This document shows, one piece after another, positions 33,427-45,062 of a stretch of DNA of 64,000 nt. Origin of the DNA: Microstegium vimineum (Eukaryota; Streptophyta; Magnoliopsida; Poales; Poaceae). The position numbers were made by a program, and so were the translations under genes. Location: assembly GCA_022036555.1 (NCBI GenBank), contig CM039120.1, positions 13,725,951 through 13,789,950 on the forward strand. The letters are read 5' to 3'. Positions within the stretch are counted from its first letter, which is position 1, and the number at the start of each line of letters is the position of its first letter. The notes below the pieces were generated by a model, which was given only the letters and a program-made list of their open reading frames with translations, ran no database searches and was not told the DNA's origin.

Positions 33427-34929
33427 TTGATGGATCCGGATTGGGTTAATGCCATGCATGAGGACTTAGAAAACTTTGAGCGAAACCGCGTTTGCGTCTT
33501 AGTTCCTCCACCACCTAGTTGCCACCCCATAGGTACCAAATGGGTTTACAAAAATAAACAAAGTGAAGATGGGGTGGTAGTTCGCAACAAGGCTACGTTG
33601 GTAGCTCAAGGCTTTTGTCAAAAGGAGGGAATAGACTATGAGGAAACCTTTGCTCCCATAGCTCGTTTAGAAGCCATTAGAATCCTTCTAGCTTTTGCGG
33701 CTTCTAAGGGTTTTAAACTTTTTCAAATGGACATTAAACGTGCTTTCTTAAACGGCTACATAGAGGAGGAAGTTTATGTTAAACAACCTCCCAGTTTCGA
33801 AAATCCCATGTTTCCAAACCATGTTTTTAAACTTCACAAAGCTTTGTATGGTTTGAAACAAGCACCTAGAGCATGGTATGATAGGCTAAAAACCTTTTTT
33901 CTTGCTAAGGGTTTTAACATGGGATCGGTAGATAAGACGTTGTTTCTCCTCAAGCAAGGCAAAGACACTCTCCTTGTCCAAATATACATGGATGATATCA
34001 TCTTTGGTGGTTCTTCTCATGCTCTTGTTGCCAAGTTTGCAGATATTATGAGCAGAGAATATGAGATGAGTATGATGGGAGAGTTGACCTTCTTTCTCGG
34101 GTTGCAAATCAACCAAACCCGGGAAGGGGCGTTTGTGCACCAAGGCAAGTACACGAAGGATATCTTGAAGAAGTTTGACATGGGCGAGGCAAAACCCCTC
34201 TCGACTCCCATGTCGACTACGACTGCCTTGGATGCGGATGAGGAAGGAGAGGCGGTGGATCAGACGGAGTACCGAAGCATGATCGGGTCGCTTCTGTACT
34301 TGACAGCGACCCGGCCGGACATTCAGTTCGCCGTCTGCTTGTGTGCACGTTTTCAGGCGTCCCCACGGACTTCGTACAAGCAGGCGGTGAAACACATCAT
34401 GAGGTACTTGTGCTTCACTCCCGAATTCGATCTGTGGTTCTCCACCTCTTCCTCTCTTGAGCTTTGTGGTTATTCTGATGCCGATTTTGTCGGTTGTCGT
34501 CTTGATCGGAAGTCCACTTCTGGGACTTGCCAGTTTCTTGGGTCTTCTTTGGTGTCTTGGTCTTCCCGCAAACAGTCTAGCGTGGCACAGTCGACGTGCG
34601 AAGCTGAGTACGTTGCCACGGCTAGTTGTTGCTCTCGGTTGATTTGGATGATTGCCACTTTAAAAGATTTTGGTCTTGTGCTTACTAAGGTGCCTCTGCT
34701 TTGCGATAGCACGAGTGCAATTAGTGTGGCCAAAAATCCCGTGCTTCACTCTAAGACCAAGCACATTGAGGTCCTCTTTCACTTCTTGTGTGATCACTAC
34801 GAGAAGGGCGACATTGACCTCTGGCATGTCGAGACCCAAAACTAGCTTGCGGATATACTCACAAAACCTTTGGATCAAGCTGCGTTTTCGTGTCTTCGGG
34901 GCGAGTTGGGTGTTTGCTTCCCTTTTTAG
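33427..34929 (+). pseudogene. Reverse transcriptase and RNase H of Sirevirus B
   Basis: A long frame from 33427 (in pol the frame continues from upstream) carries WVYKNKQSEDG, QMDIKRAFLNG, LYGLKQAPRAWY and the catalytic YMDD (33985-33996). RNase H follows with GYSDADFVG, STCEAEYVA, LLCDSTSAI and HIEVLFHFL. A TAG at 34843-34845 replaces Gln just before LADILTKPLD, and the natural stop is TAG at 34927-34929. This is the best-preserved part of the element, with all RT catalytic residues present. It would copy the element RNA into DNA. Confidence 0.9.
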
Positions 34930-36568
34930 TTGAGGGAAGCTCCTTGTGTATCTTAGTTCTTTTTGGTTCTTATTTGACTTTTCTTTTCCTTTCTTTTTGT
35001 GTGTTTAGCTTTTAATTGGTGTCTTCTTAGTGTTAATTGGTATCATTGCATTTTGCATCTCATTTGCATTTGTGACATAGTTCATTCTAAGCTTCATACC
35101 TATAGCCAATATAATGAATCTATGCTCTATTTGAGGTCTTTTATGTGTCGATGGTGTTTCCTAACTTAGACTCTCTTTGATCTCTTGATATGCAATAGAG
35201 CTAAGTTAGAAAATCTTTAAAACTGAACTTAATTCCCCATGTCACCTCTAAAATGGCACTAGCATGTGTAGGCTTTTGAAGATCCTTCTTGGTTGTTTTG
35301 TATATAGCTTGTAACTATGGCTCTTCATTGTTTCATTCACTTCCATTGAGCACCATGCTTAAATTGATCTAAAATGAAATTGCTCTTTGAATTGTGAATT
35401 GGAAAGATCGAGTTGGGTCTGCATTGTGAGCACTTCACCGTGTGTTCGAGACTGCTTCCCATATGGGTGGAACTTGAGCGGTGTCGTGTATGACCAAAAC
35501 CGGTGTGTCAAGTCCTTTGACGTCGCCCAGTTGGTAAGATGTGGCATCACTTTGCTTACAACCACTCGCATACAACTTAATTGTGCCTAAAACTGAAACT
35601 TGGCTGCAAAACTCTGAAATTTGAAAAATTCTTTCAGTTGGGTCATTGGCTTGTTGTATGAACTCTGCTAGGGATAGTTCTACTTGCTATACATGAGATT
35701 GCTTTGAGATAGATCCTATCTTGTTTGCCTTGTCTAGCTGTCTCTAGGAGGTGATACCCTTTCTCTGCTCTCACATGATATGCTCTCTAAAATAGCTTCT
35801 AAAAGTGATCTTAAGCTCAACTTGAGTCTTTGTTGGGCACGTAGAGCTTTTCCTATTCTCACAGGATCACATCACTTAGAGCATCTATTCATTGTCTTAG
35901 ATCTAAGTATGAAGGTTTTGCACTGATTTTGCATTTCATGGCATTTGTAGCCGAACCTTGAGTTGTTGATGTTTGATGAGCTACATGTGTAAACAAGGGG
36001 GAGAGATGTGCATTTCATTCCATTTTCAGCCATCTACTTCCAAGGGGGAGAAAGAGTGCATCTCATTGGTTTCATTGGTTTAGAGCTTCTTTGGTCAAGG
36101 GGGAGTTTGTGTGCTTCTTTTGCCCTAAGGAGCTCATTTGGTATCTTTAGTGTGCTTTTGCTCAGGGGGGAGCTTTTGCTAGATGTGTTGAGCCTTTGCC
36201 TCTTCTAGAGGGTCTAACTTGCTTTGTTGGCTCCGACAGGTTTCGAGTGCTTCTTGAGCGTTAAGTGCTTTAATTGGTATCTTTGGAGTTCCCTTGGTGT
36301 TTCAATTGGCATTCTGAGCTTTGAGAACCGTGATTGGCATTTTGGACTTGCTAGCGGTGTTGAGCCCATTTTTGTGCCTCTTCTTGAGGGCTAGCTTTGT
36401 TTTGCTTGGTTGCGTCGAGTCGTTGCCCATGTCTTTGGGAACCAAGTTTTGGACTCATTTTGCTTCTCTCAAATGACCCTGTTTTGACTTTCTTAGCTTT
36501 TTGGTCATTTGGAGAGCTTTACCTTGTGGCTCAAATCTGAAATGCAATTGTGTTGATAATGCACTCAT
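34930..36568 (+). other. Sirevirus B 3' non-coding region
   Basis: No env-like ORF like that of Sirevirus C is seen. The sequence is T-rich, with GAGGGGGAG-like purine runs spaced along 35995-36190 (AAGGGGGAGA several times), a known feature upstream of the 3' LTR in Sireviruses. Confidence 0.6.
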
Positions 36569-36580
36569 CAAGGGGGAGAT
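36569..36580 (+). promoter_or_regulatory. Polypurine tract of Sirevirus B
   Basis: CAAGGGGGAGAT directly precedes the 3' LTR start TGCGAACACATGG. The same purine word occurs several times upstream. Confidence 0.85.
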
Positions 36581-38622
36581 TGCGAACACATGGTGGATAA
36601 GTACCCATGTATATTCAACTTTATGATGAGTGATCGTCCAACACATGAGTGTTTCAGTTTGAGTGGCTTAACCTAACCTCTTTGCGAAAGCAAATGTGTG
36701 CCTGTCTATCGGTTTGTGGTGTGTAGGTGCTATGCCTAGTGATAGTGGTCAATGGCGTGGAGAAGGTCGAGTAGAAGCTTGTTGTGCCGATGGACTAAGA
36801 GCGGTGAAGGGAGGAAGCAGGGCTCGGACTGAGGGACCATGGGCACCGGCGGACTAGCTGTGGTGGCTAGTACTTGGCATCGGCGAGTGCGAGAAGACAT
36901 GGAAGTAGACCGAGTTGACCAAGTCAAGACGGCGGACGAGCAGGTCGAGCGGAGGCTCATGGGACTCGGAGTCCGACCGGGCGAGGACAAGGTGGCTCGA
37001 GTCGAGTGGTTTGATGGTTTGGGCCTCAAAACCATCCGAGGACGGTTTCCGAGTTTGGGCCTCAAAACTCGGGGTTCGGTAGTTGATCCCAAAGCTACCG
37101 GTGGCGGGTTTCACGGGTTTGGTCCTCAAAACCCGGGCGGAGCTTCCGAGGAAGCAGCGGGGATGGCACGTGGTGGAATCCTGGAGGTTGCGTCGAGGCG
37201 ATGGCAACTCCCGGTAGGAAGCGGGGCCGTCCATTCAAACGAGTGGCTGAGAGTTATCGACTTGGATTACAGTGTCTTAGGGCTAGGTAATTTGGTCTTG
37301 TATCTAGGGGGGTCTTTGGGAAATAGCCAAAGCTCCGTTAAATAGAGGATGGAGGGGTATCCTCATTCCATCTCTTGAACCCTAATCATTTGCACCAACT
37401 CTCTCTCTCTACCCTCTCTCTAGTTCATGAGATCCCTAGGTTCATTTCACCAACCTCTGTAAGAACTCGAATCTTTTGGTGGGAATCGGAGACCCGACTC
37501 TCCGAGTGCCATGGCACGGTTAGTTTCTTGATCGAGTCTCCCCGGTTGCTTGTGTTCTTCGCGTTTTGCCTTTGCTCTCTCTTTTTCCCGAGTTGATTTC
37601 TCTTTGTTGAGAGTAGCTTTGCAAAATCCACTTGAACCAAGTTGTTCGTATTCGTGAGGAGCATCTTTGCACTGAAGGAATTCACCTCAAACCTCACGAG
37701 TGCGTAGATCGGGCGATTTCTTTGCGGCGTTCTTCGTTTTGCCTTTTCTCCCCCAAATCCGAGTGTTCCCGTTTATCCTCTCCAAATTGAGCGATGATTT
37801 CTTCGGGATAGCTCCCCAACTGCACAAGGATCATGCCTACAAAGTTTGGTTGCAGTTGGAGTTCATTTGGTTGAGTTTTGGGAAGATTTGGCGGAGTGAA
37901 ATCGGTTTTTGCGGGTTTTCTGTGCGCTGTTCGTGAGTTCCGGGCCACCCTCTGGACCACTTTGGACAAGGCTCCGGACCATAGCGAGTGGTCCTGTTGT
38001 GTGGCTGAAAATCTGCAGCAAAGCACCTAGCTCCGGACCACTTCCATTGGTCCTGAGGTAAGCGTCGGACCACGTGTCCGAAGGGTGGGTGCATACTGTG
38101 TTGGGAAAAAATTTTAGCAGGCTCCGGACCATAGCTCCGGACCACTTCCATTGGTCCTGAGGTGCTCCGGACCATAGCTCCGGACCACTTTCAAGTAGTC
38201 CCGAGGTCACTGTTGATCGTTGTTTTGGCCGTTTCTCCCTCGTCCGGACTCCGAATCAAGTTCTGTTTGTTGCGTTGGATTCGTATTCACATAAAGAACA
38301 TGACTAGGTACTTTTGAGACCAGTTCTCATAAGTATTTTTGGGTGTTCTCTTGCCTCGTCTCTCTAGGGGTTGAGAGTACCTCTCTCGGTGTATCGGTTT
38401 CGAGTTCGTGGCTTCGTTTGTTCTCCATCTTCTCCGACCGCTCCGCTGCACCTTTAGGGGTCTTCCTAAGGTGTCCACCTACTTGTTAGGTTGTGTGCGA
38501 GTCGGTTCTTCCGAGGTCAAGTTTTGGGTGTGATTTTGGCACAAGGGCCAAGTCCTTGAGTTGAATTTTATTTGGCTCACATTCACCCCCCCCCCCCTCT
38601 GTTCGTCGTTCTCGGTCCTTCA
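36581..38622 (+). repeat. 3' LTR of Sirevirus B (2042 bp)
   Basis: Direct copy of 27021-29088, with scattered point changes concentrated in the first 300 bp and fewer TCCGGAC units (37945-38210). It ends GGTCCTTCA, followed by the target duplicate ACTTC. Confidence 0.9.
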
Positions 38623-38627
38623 ACTTC

Positions 38628-39685
38628 TTACACCAACAAGGGAGATATGTTTCTTTGAAACATGATCCCTTAGAAAGTGATGACGGATATCAATAAGCTT
38701 TGTGCGGGAGTGTTGAACCGGATTATTAGCAAGTTTTACCTCACTTTCATTATCACTAAGAAGTGGTACACTTTTAAGCTCAACACCATAGTCTAGAAGA
38801 GTTTGTTTCATGTATAGGATTTGTGCACAACAAGCTCCGGCAGCTATGTATTCCGCTTCTGTGATAGACAAAGTCACACTATTTTGTTTCTTAGATGATC
38901 ATGATACAAGTGATCTTCCAAGCAAATGGCAACCTCCGGAGGTACTCTTCCTATCAACTTTGCAACCGGCATAATCCGAATCGGAATAGCCCACTAGTTG
39001 AAAAGTAGCTCCTTTGGGGTACCAAAGGCCAATGCTTGGGGGTGCTTTACATATCTAAGGATTCTTTTTATGGCACTTAGGTGGGATTCCTTAGGTTTTG
39101 CTTGAAATCTAGCACACATGCACACACTAAACATGATATCGGGCCTAGATGCGGTAAGATATAACAAACTACCAATCATAGAGCGGTAGAGAGTTTGATC
39201 AATAGCTTTACCATCCTCATCAAGGTCAAGGTGTCCATTTGTAGGCATGTCTTGATTGGCTTACAATCTTCCATCTTGAACTTCTTTAGCACATCATTGG
39301 TATACTCCTCTTGAGATACAAATGTGCCTTCTCTCAATTGCTTCACTTGAAACCCAAGGAAGAAGGTAAGCTCTCCAATCATGGACATCTCAAATTCCTT
39401 CGACATCAAGTCACCAAACTCCTTGCAATGATCTTCATTCGTCGAGCCAAAGATAATATCATCAACATACACTTGACAAATGAAGATATCTCCATCTTGC
39501 TTCTTGGTGAATAGTGTTGTGTCAACCTTCCCAATAGTGAATCCCTTCTTGAATAGGAAGTCCCAAAGACGCTCATACCAAGCTCTAAGGGCTTGCTTTA
39601 GCCCATATAGCGCCTGGGACAACCTATAAACATGGTTAGGATATTTAGGATCCTCAAAACCGGGAGGTTGATTGACATAGACTAG
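38628..39685 (-). pseudogene. Reverse transcriptase C-terminal half and RNase H of Sirevirus C
   Basis: Minus frames 39622-39176, 39248-38994 and 38877-38628 carry LYGLKQALRAWYERL, the catalytic YVDD in CQVYVDDIIFGST, SMIGELTFFLGFQVKQ, then RNase H with TEAEYIAAG and LLSDNESEVKLANNP. The last residues HISLVGVR run into the Sirevirus B insertion and resume at 27015. Two frameshifts and stops divide the region (near 39180 and 38885-38990). Confidence 0.88.
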
Positions 39686-41515
39686 TTAATTTATGAAACC
39701 ATTTAAGAATGCACTTTTCACATCCATTTGATATAACTTCATATCATGGTGTGATGCATATGAAAGGAGGATACGAATGGCTTCAAGTCTTGCAACCGGT
39801 GCAAAGGTCTCCCCAAAATCCAAGCCTTCAACTTGGGAGAACCCCTTTGCAACTAGCCTTGCCTTGTTTCTAACTACTTTACCTTGATCATCTTGCTTGT
39901 TGCGGAACACCCACTTGGTTCCTATCACTCTTGCATCTTGTGGCTTTTCTTCTAGAGTCCACACTTGATTGCGGGTGAAGTTGTTTAATTCTTCATGCAT
40001 AGCATTCACCCAATCCGGATTCTCAAGCGCTTCCTCTACACAAGTAGGCTCAACACAAGAAACAAAAGAGTGATGTTCAATAAATGAAGCAATCTTTTGG
40101 GACCGAGTCATTACTCCTCTTGAAGGACTCCCGATGATGAGTTCTTGTGAATGGGATTGGAGTATGGGTGCGGATCTTTTATCAACCACTTGAGGAGGAG
40201 GTGTAGGTGCATCAACATCTTGAGCTTGGGCCTCTACTTGAGCTTGAGGGATGAAAGTATCTTCATTTGTTTCCCTCACTTTATCATCATCATCTTGAGG
40301 CCCTTGTGATGTAGAAGGTTGAGCACTTGCATCAACTTCAACCACCACTTGATCTTCTTCTTGGGGGTTGATTGCACTGGTAGGCATGTTCTTCATAGCC
40401 TTCCTCAATGGTTCGTCGCCTACATCATCAAGATTTTCATTTGCTCCTTGGGAGCCATTAGTATCATCAAATTCCAAGTCATATGTTTCTTCAACTAAGT
40501 CAGTGGCTTGGTTAAATACACGGTATGCTTTAGATTTCAAAGAATAACCAACTAGGAAGCCAATATCACATCTTCTTTGAAACTTCCCTAGATGTTGACG
40601 CTTCTTGTAGATGTAGACCTTGCACCCAAACACCCTAAAGAATGATATATCCGGGTTCTTTCCATTAAGCAACTCATATGGTGTCTTCTTCAAGAATCTT
40701 TGGATGAACAATCTATTGGAAGCATAGCATGCGGTATTGATAGCTTCGGCCCAAAACTTCTCCGGGGTGTTATACTCATCTAGCATGGTTCTTGTAAGAG
40801 TAATTAGTGTCCGGTTCTTCCTCTCAACCACTCCATTTTGTTGAGGTGTATATGTTGCGGACACTTCATGCTTGATCCCAACTTCATCACAATAATCTTC
40901 AATCTTTGTGTTGATAAACTCGGTGCCATTGTCACTTCTAATTTTCTTGATCTCTACATCAAATTCATTTTGGGCTCTCTTGGCAAACTTCTTGAATGAG
41001 CTTGTAGCTTCCCCTTTGTCATGAAGAAAGAACACCCATGTGTATCTTGAATAGTCATCCACAATCACAAGACAAAAGAGGTTGCCTCCCAAACTAGCAT
41101 ATGTTGTAGGTCCAAATAAATCCATGTGTAGAAGCTCAAGAACTCTTGATATTGACATGAATGCTTTGTGGGGGTGAGTGTTAGAAACTTGCTTGCCGGC
41201 TTGACATGCACTACAAAGCTTATCCTTTTCAAACACAACATCCTTTATGCCTCTAACCATTTCCTTCTTCAATAGCTTCTTGAGAGTAGACATTCCAACA
41301 TGAGCTAGCCTTCTATGCCACAACCAACCAAGAGATGACTTAGTGAACAAGCATGTTTGTAGGTTGGCATCATTTGATGAGAAATCTACAAGGTAGAGGT
41401 TATTGTGCCAAAAGCCTTTAAATATGACTTGACTATCATCAATCTTTGACACAATGACTTCATTAGGAGTGAACAAGCATTGGAAACCAAGATCACACAA
41501 TTGGCCAACCGAGAG
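39686..41515 (-). pseudogene. Integrase and N-terminal reverse transcriptase of Sirevirus C
   Basis: A 604-codon open stretch. In order it carries the HHCC motif (WHRRLAHVG, then CSACQAGK), the integrase core (D in VDDYSRYTW, D in IRSDNGTEF, E in QNGVVERKN), a Pro/Gln/Asp-rich linker, then RT from PDWVNAMHEEL through VFRNKQDDQG to MDVKSAFLNGF. A TAA at 39686-39688 (expected Glu) breaks the link to the rest of RT. Length and order fit Ty1/copia pol. It is more intact than the same region of Sirevirus B even though the nesting shows it is the older insertion. Confidence 0.9.
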
Positions 41516-41866
41516 TCAGTTGAAGCTTAGTGATGCAACTAACAAGACATTTGATATTGAGTTGTCATTTGAGATTGCCACTTTTCCAAGTCCTTTGACC
41601 TTTCCCTTTGAGTTGTCCCCAAATGTAATCTTGTCTTGGTTGTTGACATCTTCTTCTATTGAGGTGAACATCCGGGGGTCACCGGTCATGTGTTGAGTGC
41701 ATCCACTATCTATCACCCAATGACTTCCACCGGTCTTGTAGTTCACCTACACACACAAGAGATCAAGCTTGTTGTTTAGGCACCCATTGAGTACGGGGGC
41801 CTATTGCTTTCTCTACTAGTGACTTAGCCACCCAAAGTGTCTTTGGCCTATTCTTGTTGGGTGGTC
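41516..41866 (-). pseudogene. Protease region and gag-pro junction of Sirevirus C
   Basis: The frame 41746-41516 holds the aspartic protease site WVIDSGCTQHMTGD. 41747-41866 links it to gag with stops in all frames. Confidence 0.8.
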
Positions 41867-43830
41867 CTAAGAACACAACAGTGGCTTGCCCTTGATATCC
41901 TTATTGATGACATAGTGAGCATTGTATGCAAAAGGCCTAGTGTGCTTGGGCAAGGGTTGTGGAGGTGGAGTCACACAATTATAAGAAAAGTGTCCTTGAT
42001 TCCCACACTCAAAGCATGTCTTCATCTTTGGCTTTGGCTTTGCTTGATAGAAGTACTTGTCTTGTTGTTGATATTGAGCTTTGGCTTTAGCTTTGGCCTT
42101 CTTCACTTGAGCGGACTTGTAACCAAGACCGGCTTTGTCATTCTTCATGACGGTGTTCAAAAGGAGCTCACTTTGAAGATTGTGGCCCTTAGTGAACCTC
42201 TCCATTCCAATGGCTAAGTGGTTCTTCTCATTCTTTAGCCTCTTGTTCTCTTCTCTAAGCATATCAACTTCAAGTGCCACATCATAGTCTTCATCTTGTG
42301 ACTCAATCACTATTGACTTGGTTGACTTGAGCTTGATAAGATCTTTCTTGAGCTTCTCATTCTCATTCTTGATCTTGACATAGTCATCATAGTGATCCGC
42401 CACAACCACTTGCTTGCCTTTGCACTTAGGCTCTTGCTCAATGGGCTCATCAATCAAATCATCACAAGAAGTGCCAATGTATATCTTGACAATGGGGTTA
42501 GCAACAATAGGAAATGCATCTTCAAGACATTCATTAGCAATAAGGAGAGTATCATAGTTCATTTTTACTTCGGTGTACTCTTCCCTAAGCTTATTGCATC
42601 TTTCTCTAAGCTCTTGTGATGTCTTCTCTAGCTTATCATGTTTCTCTTTTAGCTCTTTGAGAGAGGATTTGAGTTCCTTAGCATGTGAGGATAAGGATTT
42701 GTTTTCACTTATTAGCTCATCACTAGCATTTGAGGTTATTTCAAGTTTTTCATGCAAGTCATCATTTTCTCTTTCAATCTTCTCATTTTTAGCTTGCTCC
42801 TTCTTCACAATTTTAGTGTACTTAGTGAGCAATTTTATGAGTTTGTCATAAGAAGGAGCTTGGTATTCTTTTTCACTTTCACTACCACTATCATCACTAT
42901 CCTCTACTTTGGATTGTACCTTTCGGTCACCCTTGGCCATAAGGCATAGGTGTGTAGAGGATGTAGTGGAGGAAGATGGTGGTGGTGGAGGAGGCAATGA
43001 ATTCCCAATGACTAGAGCGGCCACCCTCTCATCCTCACTTTCATCACCGGATGACTCGCTTGATTCTTCGATGTCGGTTAACCAATCACCAACTATGTAT
43101 GCCTTGCCATCGTTCTTCTTTTGGTGTTGGAACCTCTTCTTCTTGAAGCCATCTTTCTTCTTGTGGGGATTCTCATATTTCTTCTCATCATCGCTTGACT
43201 CATCTTTTTGCTCTCTAGCATTCTTGTACTTCTTCTTGTACTTGTCCTTCTTGGGCTTGGTACAATGGTGAGCTAGATGGCCAAGATCACCACAATTGAA
43301 GCAATCCATCTCCGACAATGGCTTCATCTTGTTGTTAGTGAAGAACTTCTTCTTCCTTGAGTCAAACTTGACACCGCTCTTGTTTAGCTTCTTTAGTATC
43401 TTGGTGGTTTTCCTCACCATTAGAGCAATGTTGTAGTCATCATCTTCACTTGAGCTATCATACACCATCTTTGACTTGTCCGTGTCATAGCTAGCTTTGA
43501 AGGCCAAGTCTTTCTTTTTGGTGGATGATGAAGCTTATTCTTCTTTGTTGATGTGCATGTACATCTCATGTGCATTGATCTTTCCCAAGACTTGTGTTGG
43601 TGTATAGTTGGAAAGATTACCTTGATTCAACACCGTCACAATGTTAGAAACTTGCCAATTGGAAGCACACAAAGAATCTTCCTCACAACATCGGCTTCAT
43701 CCATTTGCTTTAGCCCAAGAGCATTCAATTCTTCTACAAGAACATTTAAGCGTGAGTACATTTCATTTGCATTCTCATGAGCAAGCATGGTAAAAAGCAT
43801 TCATCTTATTCATCTTATTCACATGTTCAT
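41867..43830 (-). pseudogene. Gag of Sirevirus C, N-terminally truncated
   Basis: A 546-codon open frame (43507-41867) with two intact zinc knuckles, CFNCGDLGHLAHHC near the start and CFECGNQGHFSYNC near the end, separated by a long Lys/Glu coiled coil. This is the Sirevirus gag design. 43508-43830 contains the end of the preceding gag domain in broken frames (for example VEELNALGLKQMDEADVV). The first part of gag and everything upstream are missing. The last recognisable bases are near 43810-43830, where short AAGATGAATG repeats occur. Confidence 0.85.
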
Positions 43831-44949
43831 TCATCTTATTTGATTAATGTTATCATGTTTAATCTTAGCAAAGTCAAATCTATCAAAAGATAATAATAGA
43901 GCATATTTGAATTTCCAATAATTCTTGATGCACAACTCATGTCCAGGTTTAGAAATGTACCTTTCATACTCAATGATCTTACATATAGATGAAGAATTCT
44001 CAAGTGAATTAGAACACATTTGCATACAATTTCTTTCTTTCAATGAAAAATATGAACAAGGGAATATCATAGATTTATCTAAACAACAAGCACTAAACAA
44101 TCTATTTATCTCAAATAAAGGAAAGTATGGTTCACAAAAAGCACTAGTCATTTTAATCATCTTCATTTCAGCAACCTTGTCACATGTTATGCAAAGGGCA
44201 CAAGCATAAAATTTATTTGCAGCATGATGTCCAATGAAGTTAAAAGTAAACTTGCAGCTATATGCACTATTGAAAGATTTCATAGATGATATGTCAAGAA
44301 CACTTTGAAGCATTTTATCAATCTTAGAAAATTCAATAAGCTTGACATAGAACACACATTCAGCAGGGGATATCCTTGTTAAAAATTCAGCATGGGTAAT
44401 TAATCTCACATGGTCCATGATATTGGTATCTAAAGTACCACATATATAAGTCAAAACAGAACAATGATCATGCAAGATTGAATAATGGTTATCAACTTTC
44501 AAAATTTCAACACTTGAATGAACATGTGAATGTAGCAAATCAAGACAAAGATTTTGTAATCCTAGATTTGAGTCATTTCCATTACCTTTCAGATTTGATA
44601 ATGGTGTAAGTATATTACAATGTACCTCTGAATTGTTACCTTCATCATTGTCATGATTGGAGCTTGGGACATCAAATACTTGATTATCAACATCGATTAC
44701 CTTCCCACTTCTCTCATCAAGTATGGTGGTGTTATGAGAATCAATAGCTTCCTCATGTTCCTTGCACACCTGCATAGTTTGAGAGACAACACAAGAACTA
44801 CAGAATAGTGGGTTAGCGTTTAAATTATCCTCACATGTCTTGCAATCAAGCTTTCTCTTTTTATGTGGTGTATCCCTCACACTCATAATGCTGATGCTCT
44901 CATCTATACATTGTGTAGAGTCACACAACTCACTTTTATACTCTCTCAC
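43831..44949 (-). pseudogene. Cys-rich ORF of unknown function beside a Ty3/gypsy gag fragment
   Basis: A 372-codon open frame. Near the N-terminus it has a CxxC-type cluster (CKTCEDN, then LFCSSCVVSQ and CKEHEE), then an acidic Asn/Asp-rich region, then a His/Cys-containing C-terminal half (ACALCITCDK). It lies just downstream of a retrotransposon gag in the same direction and is likely part of that element, but it is not a protease, RT, RNase H or integrase that I recognise. The codon string is intact over 1.1 kb, which is unusual among the broken frames around it. Confidence 0.4.
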
Positions 44950-45062
44950 TCAATTTAGCTATGTGGCTCTCATTCTCATGTGGGTGTGGATGCACAATAT
45001 CTTCAATATCTTGTATATTAGCTTCTTCTAGCTCACCTTCTTTGGCATGTGCAGCAGAATTT

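Larger units (their letters stand above)
27021..38622 (+). mobile_element. Sirevirus B: full-length but decayed Ty1/copia LTR retrotransposon (11.6 kb)
   Basis: Two LTRs (27021-29088, 36581-38622) in direct orientation, each TGCGAACACATGG...GGTCCTTCA, with an initiator-Met-tRNA-like primer site, gag, protease, integrase, RT and RNase H in copia order, a 1.6-kb non-coding 3' region and a polypurine tract. The target duplicate is ACTTT (27016-27020) / ACTTC (38623-38627). It lies in the RNase H end of Sirevirus C, opposite in direction. Gag and pol are in one general frame but carry several stops and shifts. The LTRs look well over 90 percent alike by eye, so the insertion is younger than Sirevirus C. 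Confidence 0.92.
5717..43830 (-). mobile_element. Sirevirus C: Ty1/copia element with env-like gene, split into three blocks by nested insertions
   Basis: Minus-strand order is gag (to 41867), protease, integrase, RT and RNase H (41746-38628), [insertion of Sirevirus B], last pol codons (27015-26908), spacer, env-like ORF part 1 (25282-23482), [insertion of LTR A], env-like part 2 (8729-7754), polypurine tract (7309-7322) and 3' LTR (7308-5717). Both interrupted genes read on across the gaps once the duplicated target bases are discounted, which shows that the three blocks are one element. A large gag with two zinc knuckles, an LTR near 1.6 kb and an ORF after pol are Sirevirus traits. The gag N-terminus and 5' LTR are missing; sequence changes to a Ty3/gypsy gag fragment near 43.83 kb. 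Confidence 0.85.
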
